From Paracidovorax avenae (lineage in GTDB: Bacteria > Pseudomonadota > Gammaproteobacteria > Burkholderiales > Burkholderiaceae_C): a stretch of DNA of 64,000 nucleotides. Both the position numbers and the translations under genes were made by a program. Every line of letters begins with the position of its first letter. Position 1 is the first letter of the stretch. Below the pieces are notes generated by a model. That model made no database searches. It saw nothing but the letters and a program-made list of their open reading frames with translations, and was not told the DNA's origin. The DNA lies in the NCBI RefSeq assembly GCF_040892545.1, contig NZ_CP156079.1, positions 1,833,501-1,897,500 on the forward strand, written 5' to 3'. Positions 48,035 through 57,232 of the stretch are shown here, piece after piece.

Positions 48035-50479
48035 TCAGTAGCTGGCACGCAGCGTGACCATGACGTTGCGCGGATCACCCCATACGCTGTAGAAGCGCGA
48101 AGGAACGCGGGCGTAGTAGGCCTTGTCGAAGAGGTTGTTCACGTTCATGGTGGCGCTCAGGTGCTGGTTGATGCGGTAGCCCACCTGCGCATCGAACACC
48201 GCGTAGCCGCGCTGTGGATCGGCGTCGCGGCTGGTCGTGCTTTGCGCGCGCAGGCCCGCGCCGAGGAACCAGCCACGCAGGGCCTGGTCCTGGAATTCGT
48301 AGCGCGTCCACAGCTTCAAGCTGTTGCGCGGTTCCTCGGCCGAGTAGATGGCGCCCTGCTGTGCGGGGTCATCGACGTAGCGGGTGAGCAGGCGCGTGTA
48401 ACCGGCATGGATGTCCCAGCCCGGGCGGATGCGGCCGGCCACTTCCATTTCCCAGCCGCGGCTGCGCACCTTGCCGCGCGCCACGTAGAAGGTGGGGTGG
48501 TCGGGATCGGCCACGGCGCGGTTCTCGTCCTGGATCTGGAAGGCGGCTACCGAGGCGTTCAGCCGCCCGTTCAGGAACACGCCCTTGGCACCTACCTCGT
48601 ACTGCCTGCCCTCGCGCGGCTTGAGCGCGGCGTTGCCCACGGCCAGCTGCGTTTGCGGCGCGAAGATTTCGGTATAGCTGCCATATACGGAGATGTCCGG
48701 CTGCACGGCATAGACCAGGCCGGCCTGGGGCGTGAACCGGGTGCCCACGCCCGGGTCCTTCTGCCAGCCGGCCACGGTGGGCAGGATGTTCTGCGAACGG
48801 CTTTCATAGCGGCTGAGGCGCCCGCCCAGCGTCAGGATGAGTGGATCGGCGAGGTGCGTGCGCCACTGGCCGTAGATGCCGGACTGCTCGCTGCGGCTGC
48901 GGGAGCCGAACCTGAACGGGATGGGTTGTTCCGGTACCTGGATGCTGCGCAGGTCCACATCGGGAATCTGCACATTGCCGCTGAGCGAGGTCTGGCTGCG
49001 CCAGGCCTGGTTGAAGCCCAGCACCACTTCGTGGTCCATGCCCGCCAGATCGAACCGGCCCGAGATGTGGGCATCGAGGCCGCGCCAGCGCGTGTCGCCG
49101 TCCTGCGCCTGGAGGGTGTAGCGGGAGTGGTAGTCGAAGCCCGGGCCGGGGTTCACGTAGCCATAGCGTGAATCGCCGTCCACGCTGCGGTCGAGGTACA
49201 CCACCCGGGCCTGCCATTGGCTGTTGAAGCGGTGGCCGAGTTCGGCAAAGTATTCCGTGGTGGTGTTGTCGGCCCCGCTCCAGTCGGTGCCGTAGAAGGT
49301 GGAACGCGGCAGGCGCACGAACGAGCCGTCGGCGTGGACGCCCACGCCGTAGTCGATGCCGCGGTCGCGCTTTTTCTGCGCAGTGGCGGAGAGGGTGAGC
49401 AGCGTGTCCCGGGTGAGGTCGGCTTCGATCACGCCATAGCCCATGAAGCTGCGGTCGCGGCCCTGGTCCAGGAAGGAGCCGTAGCTCTGGCCGGCGAGCA
49501 CGGCGCGCCCGCGCACGCTGCCGCTGTCATTGAGCGCACGCGAAATATCCAGCTCCGAGCGGCCGCGGCCCCAGGAGCCTGCCGACAGCGTGCCGCCGAT
49601 GGCGGGCTCCGCCGTGGGACGCTTGCGCACCATGTTCACCGTGCCGGCAGGGCTGCCGGCGCCCTGCAGCACGCCGGCAGGGCCGCGCAGCACTTCGATG
49701 CGGTCGTACATGGCCAGGTCGAACTGGCTCAGGTACTGCAGGCCGTTGTTGGCGGGAATGCCGTCGTACTGCACATCCGACTGGTACCCGCGCGACTGGA
49801 AATAGGCCGTGCCGTCACCGTAGGGAAACGCCGTCACGCCCACCACCTGGCGCAGCGCGTCTTCCACGGTGACGAGGTTCTGGTCTTCGATCTGCTGGCG
49901 TGTGACCACGGAGACCGATGCCGGCACCTCCTTCCACGGCACGGGAATCTTGCTGCCCACGGTCACCTGGCGCGGTGCGTAGCTGCCTGAGCCTTCCGTG
50001 GTGGCGCCCGGCTCGGCGGTCTCTTTCACGACGATGGTTCCCAGGGCGGGAGCCGCGTCGCCCTGCGCCGGTGCAGGCTGGGCCATGCGCTGCAGCTGCC
50101 ATGCACCGCTGGCGCCGCGCACGGCCCGGAGGCCGGTATTGCGCAGCAGCGAGGCCAGGCCTTGCCCGGCACTGAAGCGCCCTTGCAGGCCCGGGGTGTC
50201 CATGCCCTGCACCAGGGCAGGGTCGAAGCTGAGCGTCAGCCCGGCCTGGCGGCCCAAGGCATAGAGCGCGGCGTCGAGCGGGCCGGCGGGCAGGTCGAAT
50301 GCATGCTCCGCGTCCTGCGCGGTGTTCTGTGCGGTGTCCTGCGTGGCTGTGGCCGCCGTCTGCGCCGCGGCGTTCAGGCTGGCCAGCGTGCACAGCGCCG
50401 CGGCCAGTGCGATGGGGTGGAGGGCCTGCTGCAGGCGGGCGGGGGCGCGGGCCGAGGCCTTGCGCAGTGATGTGTGCAT
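48035..50479 (-). CDS. TonB-dependent siderophore receptor (second unit)
   Basis: An 814-residue ferric-siderophore receptor. It has a long signal region, an STN domain (FDLPAGPLDAALYALGRQAG, about 58-125), a plug (VPWKEVPASVSVVTRQQIED; IEVLRGPAGVLQGAGSPAGT), and a barrel ending RASY. The presence of STN and an upstream FecI-FecR pair means it is self-inducing. Downstream is the PepSY membrane gene. The receptor differs clearly from the one at 15520. No siderophore synthesis genes are adjacent. Confidence 0.93.
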   Translation of the reverse strand: MHTSLRKASARAPARLQQALHPIALAAALCTLASLNAAAQTAATATQDTAQNTAQDAEHAFDLPAGPLDAALYALGRQAGLTLSFDPALVQGMDTPGLQGRFSAGQGLASLLRNTGLRAVRGASGAWQLQRMAQPAPAQGDAAPALGTIVVKETAEPGATTEGSGSYAPRQVTVGSKIPVPWKEVPASVSVVTRQQIEDQNLVTVEDALRQVVGVTAFPYGDGTAYFQSRGYQSDVQYDGIPANNGLQYLSQFDLAMYDRIEVLRGPAGVLQGAGSPAGTVNMVRKRPTAEPAIGGTLSAGSWGRGRSELDISRALNDSGSVRGRAVLAGQSYGSFLDQGRDRSFMGYGVIEADLTRDTLLTLSATAQKKRDRGIDYGVGVHADGSFVRLPRSTFYGTDWSGADNTTTEYFAELGHRFNSQWQARVVYLDRSVDGDSRYGYVNPGPGFDYHSRYTLQAQDGDTRWRGLDAHISGRFDLAGMDHEVVLGFNQAWRSQTSLSGNVQIPDVDLRSIQVPEQPIPFRFGSRSRSEQSGIYGQWRTHLADPLILTLGGRLSRYESRSQNILPTVAGWQKDPGVGTRFTPQAGLVYAVQPDISVYGSYTEIFAPQTQLAVGNAALKPREGRQYEVGAKGVFLNGRLNASVAAFQIQDENRAVADPDHPTFYVARGKVRSRGWEMEVAGRIRPGWDIHAGYTRLLTRYVDDPAQQGAIYSAEEPRNSLKLWTRYEFQDQALRGWFLGAGLRAQSTTSRDADPQRGYAVFDAQVGYRINQHLSATMNVNNLFDKAYYARVPSRFYSVWGDPRNVMVTLRASY

Positions 50480-50579
50480 GGGAAACGTTGCTCCAGGGAT
50501 TGGCGATGCGCACTGGAAAATCGGCGCTTCATTGCCTTGTCGAAGCAACGCCCGAAAGGGGCCATGCCCATGCAGGGTT

Positions 50580-51548
50580 TCAGGTGTCTTGCGATTTCGC
50601 GGTCAGCGTGACCCAGTACCGGGTGCGTTCGCGGACCGCGATGGGAAGGGATTCGGACAGTGCCCGCAGCGTGCGGTCCGTGTCGTCGAGCTGGAACACG
50701 CCAGAGATGCGCAGGTTTGCCACCTCCGGCGCGCAGCCCAGGACGCCGCGCCGGTAGCGGGCGATTTCTGCCGTCAGGTCGGCCAGCCGCATGTCGCGCG
50801 CCACCACCACGCCGTCGCGCCAGGCAGCGGCGCTGTCGTCCGCCGCCCGTGGACTGCCCGCACCGCGCGCATCGAAGTCGGCCTGCATGCCGGCGGACAA
50901 TTCCACCGCCCCGCCAGCATCTGCGTCGGCGGGCCGGATGCGCACGGCATGCTGCAGGACGGCGACGCGCCAGCGTGCGTCCTGCAGCTCCCTCACCAGA
51001 AAGCGTGTGCCCAGTGCGCGGACGCGGCCTGCATTCACCACGACTTCCAGCGGCGGCTGGGGCCGGTCGGAATGCGCTGTCTCCACCAGGATTTCACCGG
51101 CGACCAGTTCCAGCGCGCGTTCGGCGGCGGTGAAGCGCACGTTCACGGCGCTGCCCGTGTTGAGCCAGATGCGGCTGCCGTCCGCCAGGGTTTCGGTGCG
51201 GCGCTCGCCCACGGCGGTTCGGAAATCGGCCGCCCATTCGCGGCCGGCGGTACGCCACATCCACCAGGCGACGGGCGTGGCCAGGGCCATGGTGAGAACG
51301 CCGCGCACCGCCTGGCGCCGTGCACGTCCCGCAGCGCCCAGCGTCCGGAGGCCCACGTCCTGGGGCACCTGCCCGAAGAGCATGCGCAGCTCCTGCGCGG
51401 CCTGCCAGGCACGCTCGTGGTCGGGACTGCGGTCGCGCCAGAGCTGCAGGGCGCGCAGACGGTCCTCATCCAGCTCGCCCTCGTGCTGCAGCACCATCCA
51501 GTGTGCGGCCTCCCGGGCGAGCTGCGACTTGCCTGCGTCCGGGTTCAC
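50580..51548 (-). CDS. FecR-type regulator (second unit)
   Basis: A 322-residue membrane sigma-regulator. It has a DUF4880-type N-terminus (EAAHWMVLQHEGELDEDRLR), one span near 81-97, a FecR periplasmic domain (ETLADGSRIWLNTGSAVNVR; GTRFLVRELQ), and a DUF4974/STN-like C-terminus (RISGVFQLDDTDRTLRALSE). The start is GTG at 51548, overlapping the sigma-factor stop as GTGA. This matches translational coupling in fec-type operons. Confidence 0.9.
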   Translation of the reverse strand: MNPDAGKSQLAREAAHWMVLQHEGELDEDRLRALQLWRDRSPDHERAWQAAQELRMLFGQVPQDVGLRTLGAAGRARRQAVRGVLTMALATPVAWWMWRTAGREWAADFRTAVGERRTETLADGSRIWLNTGSAVNVRFTAAERALELVAGEILVETAHSDRPQPPLEVVVNAGRVRALGTRFLVRELQDARWRVAVLQHAVRIRPADADAGGAVELSAGMQADFDARGAGSPRAADDSAAAWRDGVVVARDMRLADLTAEIARYRRGVLGCAPEVANLRISGVFQLDDTDRTLRALSESLPIAVRERTRYWVTLTAKSQDT

Positions 51549-52075
51549 AGCATCGCCGCGATGCAGTGCGCGAACCCTGACTGCATGTCGCGCTTGACGG
51601 TGCGCACGGAGATGCCCATGCGCTGCGCGATCTCGCCGTAGGTCAGGTGTTCCAGCTGCGAGAGCAGGAACACCTCGCGCGCACGCGGCCCCAGTGCGTC
51701 CAGCATCCGGTCGATGCGCTGCAGCGCCTGCAGCACCATGTGGTGCTCTTCGGGCGAGCGGGCCAGGGGCTCGGGCTGGTGCGCCAGCGCTTCCAGGTAG
51801 GCGCGCTCCAGTGTCTGCCGGCGGAAATGGTCCACCAGCAATCCATGCGCCACCGTGCGCAGGTAGGCCCGGGGCTCGCGCAACCCTTCGGCCGCCACGG
51901 TGCCTGGGCGCGTGCGCAGGAGCGCCATGAACGCATCCTGTGCGAGATCCGCCGCATGCTGCACATCCCCCAGCTTGCGCTGCAGCAGGGACTGCAGCCA
52001 CCCGTGGTGGTCGCGGTAGATCTGTTCCACGCCGGGGTGGTCGGCAGCCTGGGAGGAGGGGAGTGCGATGGGCAT
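51545..52075 (-). CDS. FecI-like ECF sigma factor (second unit)
   Basis: A 176-residue ECF sigma factor. It has region 2 (DVQHAADLAQDAFMALLRTR, about 35-55) and region 4 (LGPRAREVFLLSQLEHLTYG then VRTVKRDMQSGF). The Met at 52075 is chosen as the family-like start; an ATG 30 bases upstream is also open. The upstream region has a Fur-box-like palindrome. It begins the minus-strand order fecI-fecR-receptor-PepSY. Confidence 0.9.
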   Translation of the reverse strand: MPIALPSSQAADHPGVEQIYRDHHGWLQSLLQRKLGDVQHAADLAQDAFMALLRTRPGTVAAEGLREPRAYLRTVAHGLLVDHFRRQTLERAYLEALAHQPEPLARSPEEHHMVLQALQRIDRMLDALGPRAREVFLLSQLEHLTYGEIAQRMGISVRTVKRDMQSGFAHCIAAML

Positions 52076-52110
52076 GGAGGGGTCACCATGGCATGGCGCA
52101 TGCATGGATG

Positions 52111-52131
52111 CGAATCGTTCTCATCATAATC
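52111..52131 (-). promoter_or_regulatory. Fur-box-like site upstream of second fecI
   Basis: On the minus strand the sequence GATTATGATGAGAACGATTC lies here, close to the GATAATGATAATCATTATC consensus over most positions, about 36 bases ahead of the sigma factor start. Iron-responsive repression is likely. Confidence 0.55.
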
Positions 52132-52136
52132 GATGG

Positions 52137-53477
52137 CTAGACGGGGAACTGCTCGATGGTTTCGCGCACCCGCAGCAGAACGGGCCGCAGCTCCTCCAGA
52201 TCGACCGAGCTGAGTCCCAGCCGCAGTGCATGGGGCGCGTGCCGGGTGGTTGCATACGCTTCGGCCTTCGACACGGCGATGCCCTTCGCGGCCAGGGCGG
52301 TGGCGATCCGGTCCATCCGCAGGTCTTCGGGCAGGGACAGCCACAGGAACAGGGATGCCGGATGGCTGGCCAGCTCCATGCCGGCAAAGACGTTCCGGGC
52401 GATCGCCTGCCTGCGCCGTGCTTCGCGGCGCAGCCGTTGTTCCTGGCGTGCGACGGTGCCGTCGGCGATCCAGCGCGAGGCCATCGCCGTGACGATGCTC
52501 GGCAGGCTCCAGAACGTGGCGCGCACCACGGCCTTGATGCGGCTCGCGCACGACTCGGGAGCGACGATGTAGCCGAACCGCAAACCGCTGGCGAGGCTCT
52601 TGGACAGGCTGGAAACATGCACCGTGCGCTCCGGCGCCAGCACGGCGAATGCCGGTGGCGCCTTGCCGCCCGCCAGCCAGGCATACGCGGCGTCCTCGAA
52701 CAGCCAGCAATCGTGGCGCCGGGCGATGTCCACGATGCGCAGCCGCTGCTCGCCCGTCAGCACCCAGCCGAGCGGGTTGTGGAGCGTGGGCATGGTGTGT
52801 ATGGCGCGGATACGGCCCGTGGCGCACAGGGCGTCGAGCTCGTCCAGGTCCGGGCCCTGGGCCAGGCTGCGCACCGGTTTCAGCACCAGTCGCTGCACCT
52901 CGGCCAGCATCTTGAAGCCGGGATAGGTCAGTGCATCGACGGCGACCTCGTCGTGTGGCTCGAGCAATGCGCGTGCCGCGACATCCAGCCCCTGCTGCGC
53001 GCCGTTGACCAGGAAGAGGCGGCTTTCGTCCACCGGGATGCCGCGTTCCTTCGACAGGTACTCGGCGACGATCCGCCGCTCCTGGCGCCGTCCGCCGGGC
53101 GGCTGCTGGCGCAGCAGTGCCGACAGGTCGCCCCCGCCCGCCAGTTCACGCAGCATCCCGCGCAGCAGATCCGCCTGGCCCGGCCAGGTCGGGTGGTTGA
53201 ACGACAGATCGACCGCCGTGGCGCTCAGCCGCGCTTCGTCGCCGCTGTCCCACTCGCGCTGCAGGGGGCGGTCCCGCACGAAGGTGCCGCGCCCGGTCTC
53301 GCCGATCACCAGCCCCATGGCGCGGAGCTGCGCATACACCTTGCTGGCCGAGGCGATGGCGATGCCGTGCCGCGCCGCAAGCTGCCGGTGCGTGGGCAGG
53401 GCCGCGCCGGCCGGCAGCCGGCCCTCCCGGATATCGACCGCCAGTTGCTCGGTCAGGTGCGCGACGCGGGAGGTCAT
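52137..53477 (-). CDS. MocR/PdxR-type regulator (second in window)
   Basis: A 446-residue GntR-aminotransferase fusion. The helix-turn-helix (LPTHRQLAARHGIAIASASK, about 27-46) precedes the aminotransferase domain with PLP Lys in SSLSKSLASGLRFGY and the Asp in DCWLFEDAAYAW. It is divergent from the thioesterase/PEP-mutase-like pair with a 97-base gap that carries an imperfect palindrome, so those are its likely targets. Confidence 0.9.
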   Translation of the reverse strand: MTSRVAHLTEQLAVDIREGRLPAGAALPTHRQLAARHGIAIASASKVYAQLRAMGLVIGETGRGTFVRDRPLQREWDSGDEARLSATAVDLSFNHPTWPGQADLLRGMLRELAGGGDLSALLRQQPPGGRRQERRIVAEYLSKERGIPVDESRLFLVNGAQQGLDVAARALLEPHDEVAVDALTYPGFKMLAEVQRLVLKPVRSLAQGPDLDELDALCATGRIRAIHTMPTLHNPLGWVLTGEQRLRIVDIARRHDCWLFEDAAYAWLAGGKAPPAFAVLAPERTVHVSSLSKSLASGLRFGYIVAPESCASRIKAVVRATFWSLPSIVTAMASRWIADGTVARQEQRLRREARRRQAIARNVFAGMELASHPASLFLWLSLPEDLRMDRIATALAAKGIAVSKAEAYATTRHAPHALRLGLSSVDLEELRPVLLRVRETIEQFPV

Positions 53478-53488
53478 GGGTGTGACTA

Positions 53489-53509
53489 GGACAATTTTTT
53501 GATTGTTCC
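53489..53509. promoter_or_regulatory. Imperfect palindrome in MocR/thioesterase divergent region
   Basis: GGACAAT (53489-53495) and ATTGTTCC (53502-53509) form a near-palindrome with one unpaired base, about 12 bases before the regulator start and 66 bases before the thioesterase start. It is a candidate operator for the regulator. Confidence 0.45.
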
Positions 53510-53574
53510 AGTCTACGCGAACACACTGCAGACACCACCGGCTTTCTTCGGAAGGAAGAGCCACAGGAACACAT

Positions 53575-54060
53575 ATGACCACCACCACCTCCCGGCTCCC
53601 CGTGCTGGAATATCTGCAGCGCCAACTCGATGGCTCCCTGGCCGCAGGAGATGCCACGCACATGCGCTATCCGACGGCGATTTCCCGCTTGCTGGATTTC
53701 CGTATCGTCGCCATCGGCGAGGGCGCCGCCACGATCGAACTGATGGCGGATCCGGCGCTGCACGGCAACCAGCAGGGTACCGTGCATGGCGGGCTGCTCT
53801 GCGAACTGGCCGATGCCGCCATCGGCACGGCGCATTCCACGCTGATGGCGGAGGGCGAGAGCTTCACCAGCATCGACCTGAAGGCCACCTTCCTGCGGCC
53901 CGTCTGGCAATCGCGGCTGCTGGCCCGTGCCGGTATCGAGCACCAGGGGCGCACCATCAGCCACTACCGATGCGATATCGAGCGCGACGACGGCAAGTGT
54001 GTAGCCAGTATGTCCAGCGCCGTGATGACGCTTCGCGGAACCCATGCACAAGGCCGATAG
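53575..54060 (+). CDS. PaaI-type hotdog thioesterase
   Basis: A 161-residue acyl-CoA thioesterase of the PaaI/YdiI superfamily. GTVHGGLLCELADAAIGTAH (about 68-87) is the hotdog-fold active-site segment, and SFTSIDLKATFLRPVW is the substrate helix/strand region. It is followed two bases later by the PEP-mutase-family gene. The ATG at 53575 is preceded by CAGGAA. Substrate unknown. Confidence 0.88.
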   Translation: MTTTTSRLPVLEYLQRQLDGSLAAGDATHMRYPTAISRLLDFRIVAIGEGAATIELMADPALHGNQQGTVHGGLLCELADAAIGTAHSTLMAEGESFTSIDLKATFLRPVWQSRLLARAGIEHQGRTISHYRCDIERDDGKCVASMSSAVMTLRGTHAQGR

Positions 54061-54062
54061 CC

Positions 54063-54893
54063 ATGACCACCGACACCTCTTCCCGGATGGCGCGGGCAAC
54101 CCTCTTCCGGGACCTGCATGGCGCAAACGGCGGATTCATCATTCCCAATCCCTGGGATGCCGGCGCCGCGAAGCTGCTCGAACAATGGGGCTTCAAGGCG
54201 CTGGCGACGACCAGCGCGGGGTTCTCGTTCTCGCGTGGCCGCCCCGACAACTCGGTGCCGCGCGGCCCGCTGCTGGAGCACCTCGCGCAGATCGCGGCGG
54301 CGACCACCCTGCCGGTGAGCGCGGACCTGGAAAACGGCTTCGGCGATTCACCCGAAGAAGTGGCGGCCACCATCCGCATGGCCGCCGCCACGGGCGTGGT
54401 GGGCGGATCCATCGAGGACACCACGGGCAAGCCCTGGAATCCCCTCTACGACCGGGCGCTGTCGATGGACCGCATCCGCGCCGCCGCGGAGGCCGCACGT
54501 TCGCTGCCGTTTCCTTTCACGCTGACGGCGCGGGCGGAGAGCTTCTTCATCGGGCAGCGCGACCTGGCCGACACGATCGGCCGCCTGCAGTCCTACCAGG
54601 AGGCCGGCGCGGATGTCCTCTACGCGCCGGGGTTGACCCGTGCGGAGGACATCGCCACGGTGCTGCGTGAAGTGGACCGCCCCTTGAATGTGCTGATCGG
54701 CTTTTCCGGCATGTCGCTGGGGGCCAGGGACCTGATCGGCATGGGCGTCAAGCGCGTGAGCGTGGGCGGCTCCCTCGCGCGTTCCGCCTGGGGCGCGTTC
54801 CTGCGGGCGGCGACCGAACTGCGCGACCACGGTACGGCGGGCTATGCCGAGGACGCGGTGGGCGCAAGCCAGTTGAATCAGCTTCTGGGGTGA
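54063..54893 (+). CDS. Isocitrate lyase/PEP mutase family protein
   Basis: A 276-residue member of the PEP mutase/isocitrate lyase superfamily. FIIPNPWDAGAAKLLEQWGF opens the barrel; SADLENGFGDSPEEV and SIEDTTG supply the metal-binding acids. It lacks the KKCGH Cys of true isocitrate lyase, so it is more likely an oxaloacetate/2-methylisocitrate/phosphonate-type C-C or C-P enzyme. It starts two bases after the thioesterase gene and is coupled to it. Confidence 0.86.
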   Translation: MTTDTSSRMARATLFRDLHGANGGFIIPNPWDAGAAKLLEQWGFKALATTSAGFSFSRGRPDNSVPRGPLLEHLAQIAAATTLPVSADLENGFGDSPEEVAATIRMAAATGVVGGSIEDTTGKPWNPLYDRALSMDRIRAAAEAARSLPFPFTLTARAESFFIGQRDLADTIGRLQSYQEAGADVLYAPGLTRAEDIATVLREVDRPLNVLIGFSGMSLGARDLIGMGVKRVSVGGSLARSAWGAFLRAATELRDHGTAGYAEDAVGASQLNQLLG

Positions 54894-54948
54894 GCCGCAT
54901 CGACCGCCGATCAGGTAACTTCTCTCCTTTTTTCCGGAAACCAAGAAG

Positions 54949-55758
54949 ATGTGCAGTCGCATCCTCCAGGTCGCTTCGGCGGCAGTGGCCTTCCTTTTTT
55001 CCGCGCCTTTCGCGGCCGCCCATGAGCTGTGCACGCTGATCGCGGATGCCGATTCCGGCAAGCTCATTCTGCAGCGCGGCCCTGCCTGCTCCGAGCGCGT
55101 GACACCTGCCTCGACTTTCAAGATCGCCATCAGCCTCATGGGCTACGACACAGGTGTGCTGAAGGATGCCGTAGAGCCTGCCTTGCCGTACCAGGCGGGA
55201 TATCCGGATTGGGGTGGCGAACCCTGGCGGCGGGACATCACGCCGGCAACGTGGATCAGGGAATCCGTTTTCTGGTACTCGCAGCAGGTCGTGAAGCGAA
55301 TAGGACAGGAGCGGTTCGCGCAATATGTGAGGGCCTTTGAGTATGGCAACGCCGATGTCTCTGCCGTGCCGGTCAACGAGCCGGGGCAGAACGGCGTCTG
55401 GGTGATGAGTTCCCTGCGCATCTCCCCCGAGGAACAGCTTGCGTTCATGCGCAAGATCGTGCGCCGCCAGTTGCCGGTGAGTGCGCATGCCTTCGACATG
55501 ACCGCACTCATCTCGGACTACGGCGTCCCGGTCGATGGCTGGACCGTGCATGGCAAGACGGGGACCGGATCGCCGGGCAGCGACAACCGCTATGACGCGA
55601 GCCGCGCTTATGGCTGGTACGTCGGCTGGGCTACCAAGGGTGCGCGAAGGCTGGCGTTCGCACGCCTGATCCAGGATGAGCAAGCCCTCAAGCCCAACGC
55701 GGGCCTGCGTGCGCGCGACGAGCTGCTTCGGCTCCTGCCAACCGTTGCCGACCGTTGA
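54949..55758 (+). CDS. Class D (OXA-type) beta-lactamase
   Basis: A 269-residue exported serine beta-lactamase. The signal peptide ends near 24 (FAAA|H). Active-site motifs: STFK (55-58), the SxV position reading SVF (106-108), YGN (132-134), and KTG (203-205) in HGKTGTG. Trp151 lies in GVWVMSSLRIS. The Lys58 that should be carbamylated is present. It follows the PEP-mutase-like gene and precedes a polysaccharide deacetylase. Chromosomal OXA genes occur in related species; the third residue of SxV is usually Val, here Phe. Confidence 0.93.
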   Translation: MCSRILQVASAAVAFLFSAPFAAAHELCTLIADADSGKLILQRGPACSERVTPASTFKIAISLMGYDTGVLKDAVEPALPYQAGYPDWGGEPWRRDITPATWIRESVFWYSQQVVKRIGQERFAQYVRAFEYGNADVSAVPVNEPGQNGVWVMSSLRISPEEQLAFMRKIVRRQLPVSAHAFDMTALISDYGVPVDGWTVHGKTGTGSPGSDNRYDASRAYGWYVGWATKGARRLAFARLIQDEQALKPNAGLRARDELLRLLPTVADR

Positions 55759-55771
55759 GACGGGCATCGCC

Positions 55772-56698
55772 ATGACCGCATTGCGTCGCGCACTCGCCGC
55801 GCTTCTCGTTGTCTTCGGCTCGTCCTGCGTCCAGGCGCAGACCTTGGCACTGACGTTCGACGATGGCCTCGACCCTGCGAAAGAGCCTGCAGCCGCGTCG
55901 TGGAACCGGCAGATCCTGGAGACACTCCACGATGCAGGCATCACGTCCATGGTGTTTCCGACACTCGTGCGCACCGGCCGGGCCCGGGGACTGGACCTCA
56001 TCCGGGACTGGACGCATGCAGGCCACGCGGTAGGCAACCACACGTCCCGGCACCGCAGCCTGGGATCGCCCCAAGTGCCGCTCGCGGACTTCATCGGCGA
56101 TGTCAAGGAGGCCGACGCCGTGCTGAGCCGCCTCCCTGGCTGGACGAAGATGCTGCGCTTTCCGTATCTGAAGGAAGGCAACACGCTTGCCAAGCGGGAC
56201 GGCATGCGCCTGTGGATGCAGGCCGCAGGCTACCGGGCGGCGCCGGTGTCGATAGACGCGAGCGATTGGTACTACAACCAGGTCTTCGCTGCCTGGCTGG
56301 ACGAAGGAAATACCGAGAAGGCCGACCGCGTGAAGGCCGCGTACATCGGGCATCTGCTGGACCGCGCGGCCTACTACGACGGCCTGGCCCGGCAGGTCCT
56401 CGGCCGCAGCCCCGCACATGTGATGCTGCTGCACACGAACAGGATCAACGCCGCCGCCCTCGAAGAAGTGATCGCGGCATTCCGGGGGCGAGGATGGTCT
56501 TTCACCGCCGCCAGGACAGCCTTCGATGACCCGATCTACACTGTGCAGATCGACACCTTGCCGGCGGGCGAGAGCATTGTCTGGGCCAGCGCCAAGGCGG
56601 CGCGGGTTCCGGGCCTGCGCTATCCCGCCGAGGACTCGGTCTATGAGGAACCCGGGCTGCTGGCGCTGGGACTGGTGCCGGCGCGCATGCTCCAGTAG
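55772..56698 (+). CDS. Exported polysaccharide deacetylase
   Basis: A 308-residue NodB-homology (carbohydrate esterase 4) protein with a signal peptide (cleavage near VQA|Q). TFDDG (28-32) and NHTSRH (89-94) provide the Asp and two His metal ligands; FPYLKEG is motif 3 and MLLHTN the late catalytic His region. It is probably a periplasmic peptidoglycan or chito-oligosaccharide deacetylase. It starts 13 bases after the beta-lactamase stop, indicating a cell-envelope operon. Confidence 0.9.
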   Translation: MTALRRALAALLVVFGSSCVQAQTLALTFDDGLDPAKEPAAASWNRQILETLHDAGITSMVFPTLVRTGRARGLDLIRDWTHAGHAVGNHTSRHRSLGSPQVPLADFIGDVKEADAVLSRLPGWTKMLRFPYLKEGNTLAKRDGMRLWMQAAGYRAAPVSIDASDWYYNQVFAAWLDEGNTEKADRVKAAYIGHLLDRAAYYDGLARQVLGRSPAHVMLLHTNRINAAALEEVIAAFRGRGWSFTAARTAFDDPIYTVQIDTLPAGESIVWASAKAARVPGLRYPAEDSVYEEPGLLALGLVPARMLQ

Positions 56699-56719
56699 TG
56701 CATCGGAAAGGTGTTTGAC

Positions 56720-57232
56720 ATGTCCCAGGTCCATTTGGTCGAAGGCCCGGTCGGCGCTGGAAAATCCACTTTCAGTGCAGTTCTGGCAGCAAGTCGCAAC
56801 GGCGTCCACATTCCGCTGGATGCGTGGTTCGTCGCGCTCTACAGCCCCGACCGCCCGGAGGGGGACTTTGTGCCTTGGTATGTCCAGCGCAAGGATCGAT
56901 TGCTGCGCCTGATATGGAGCCACAGCCGCAAGATACTGGCGTCCGGCCGGGAGGTCGTACTTGAGCTGGGCCTGATTCAACGGTGGCAACGCAATGAGTT
57001 CTGCCGAATGATCGCGAACGAGGGGTTTTCGCCTCGCATCCATGTCCTTGATGCCCCTCTCGAAATTCGCAGACAGCGGGTTCGACACAGGAATGAAGAG
57101 AAAGGCTCGACGTTTTCGATGGTCGTGCCGGACCATGTGTTTGACATGGCGAGCCGCCTGTGGGAGCCGCCGGACGAACTGGAGTGCGAGGAGTTCGAGG
57201 TCCTCTTCGTGGAGGCGTGTCAGCCACCATGA
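56720..57232 (+). CDS. P-loop kinase-like ATPase
   Basis: A 170-residue cytoplasmic protein with Walker A GPVGAGKST (9-17), followed by DAWFVALYSPDRPEGDFVPW, a Walker-B-like REVVLELGLIQ, and lid-type RRQRVRHRNEEKG. This is the AAA_33/shikimate-kinase-like fold used for small-molecule kinases such as gluconate or chloramphenicol phosphotransferases. The ATG at 56720 follows GGAAAGG. It lies 21 bases after the deacetylase gene. Base composition is a little lower in GC. Substrate unknown; drug phosphorylation cannot be excluded. Confidence 0.78.
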   Translation: MSQVHLVEGPVGAGKSTFSAVLAASRNGVHIPLDAWFVALYSPDRPEGDFVPWYVQRKDRLLRLIWSHSRKILASGREVVLELGLIQRWQRNEFCRMIANEGFSPRIHVLDAPLEIRRQRVRHRNEEKGSTFSMVVPDHVFDMASRLWEPPDELECEEFEVLFVEACQPP

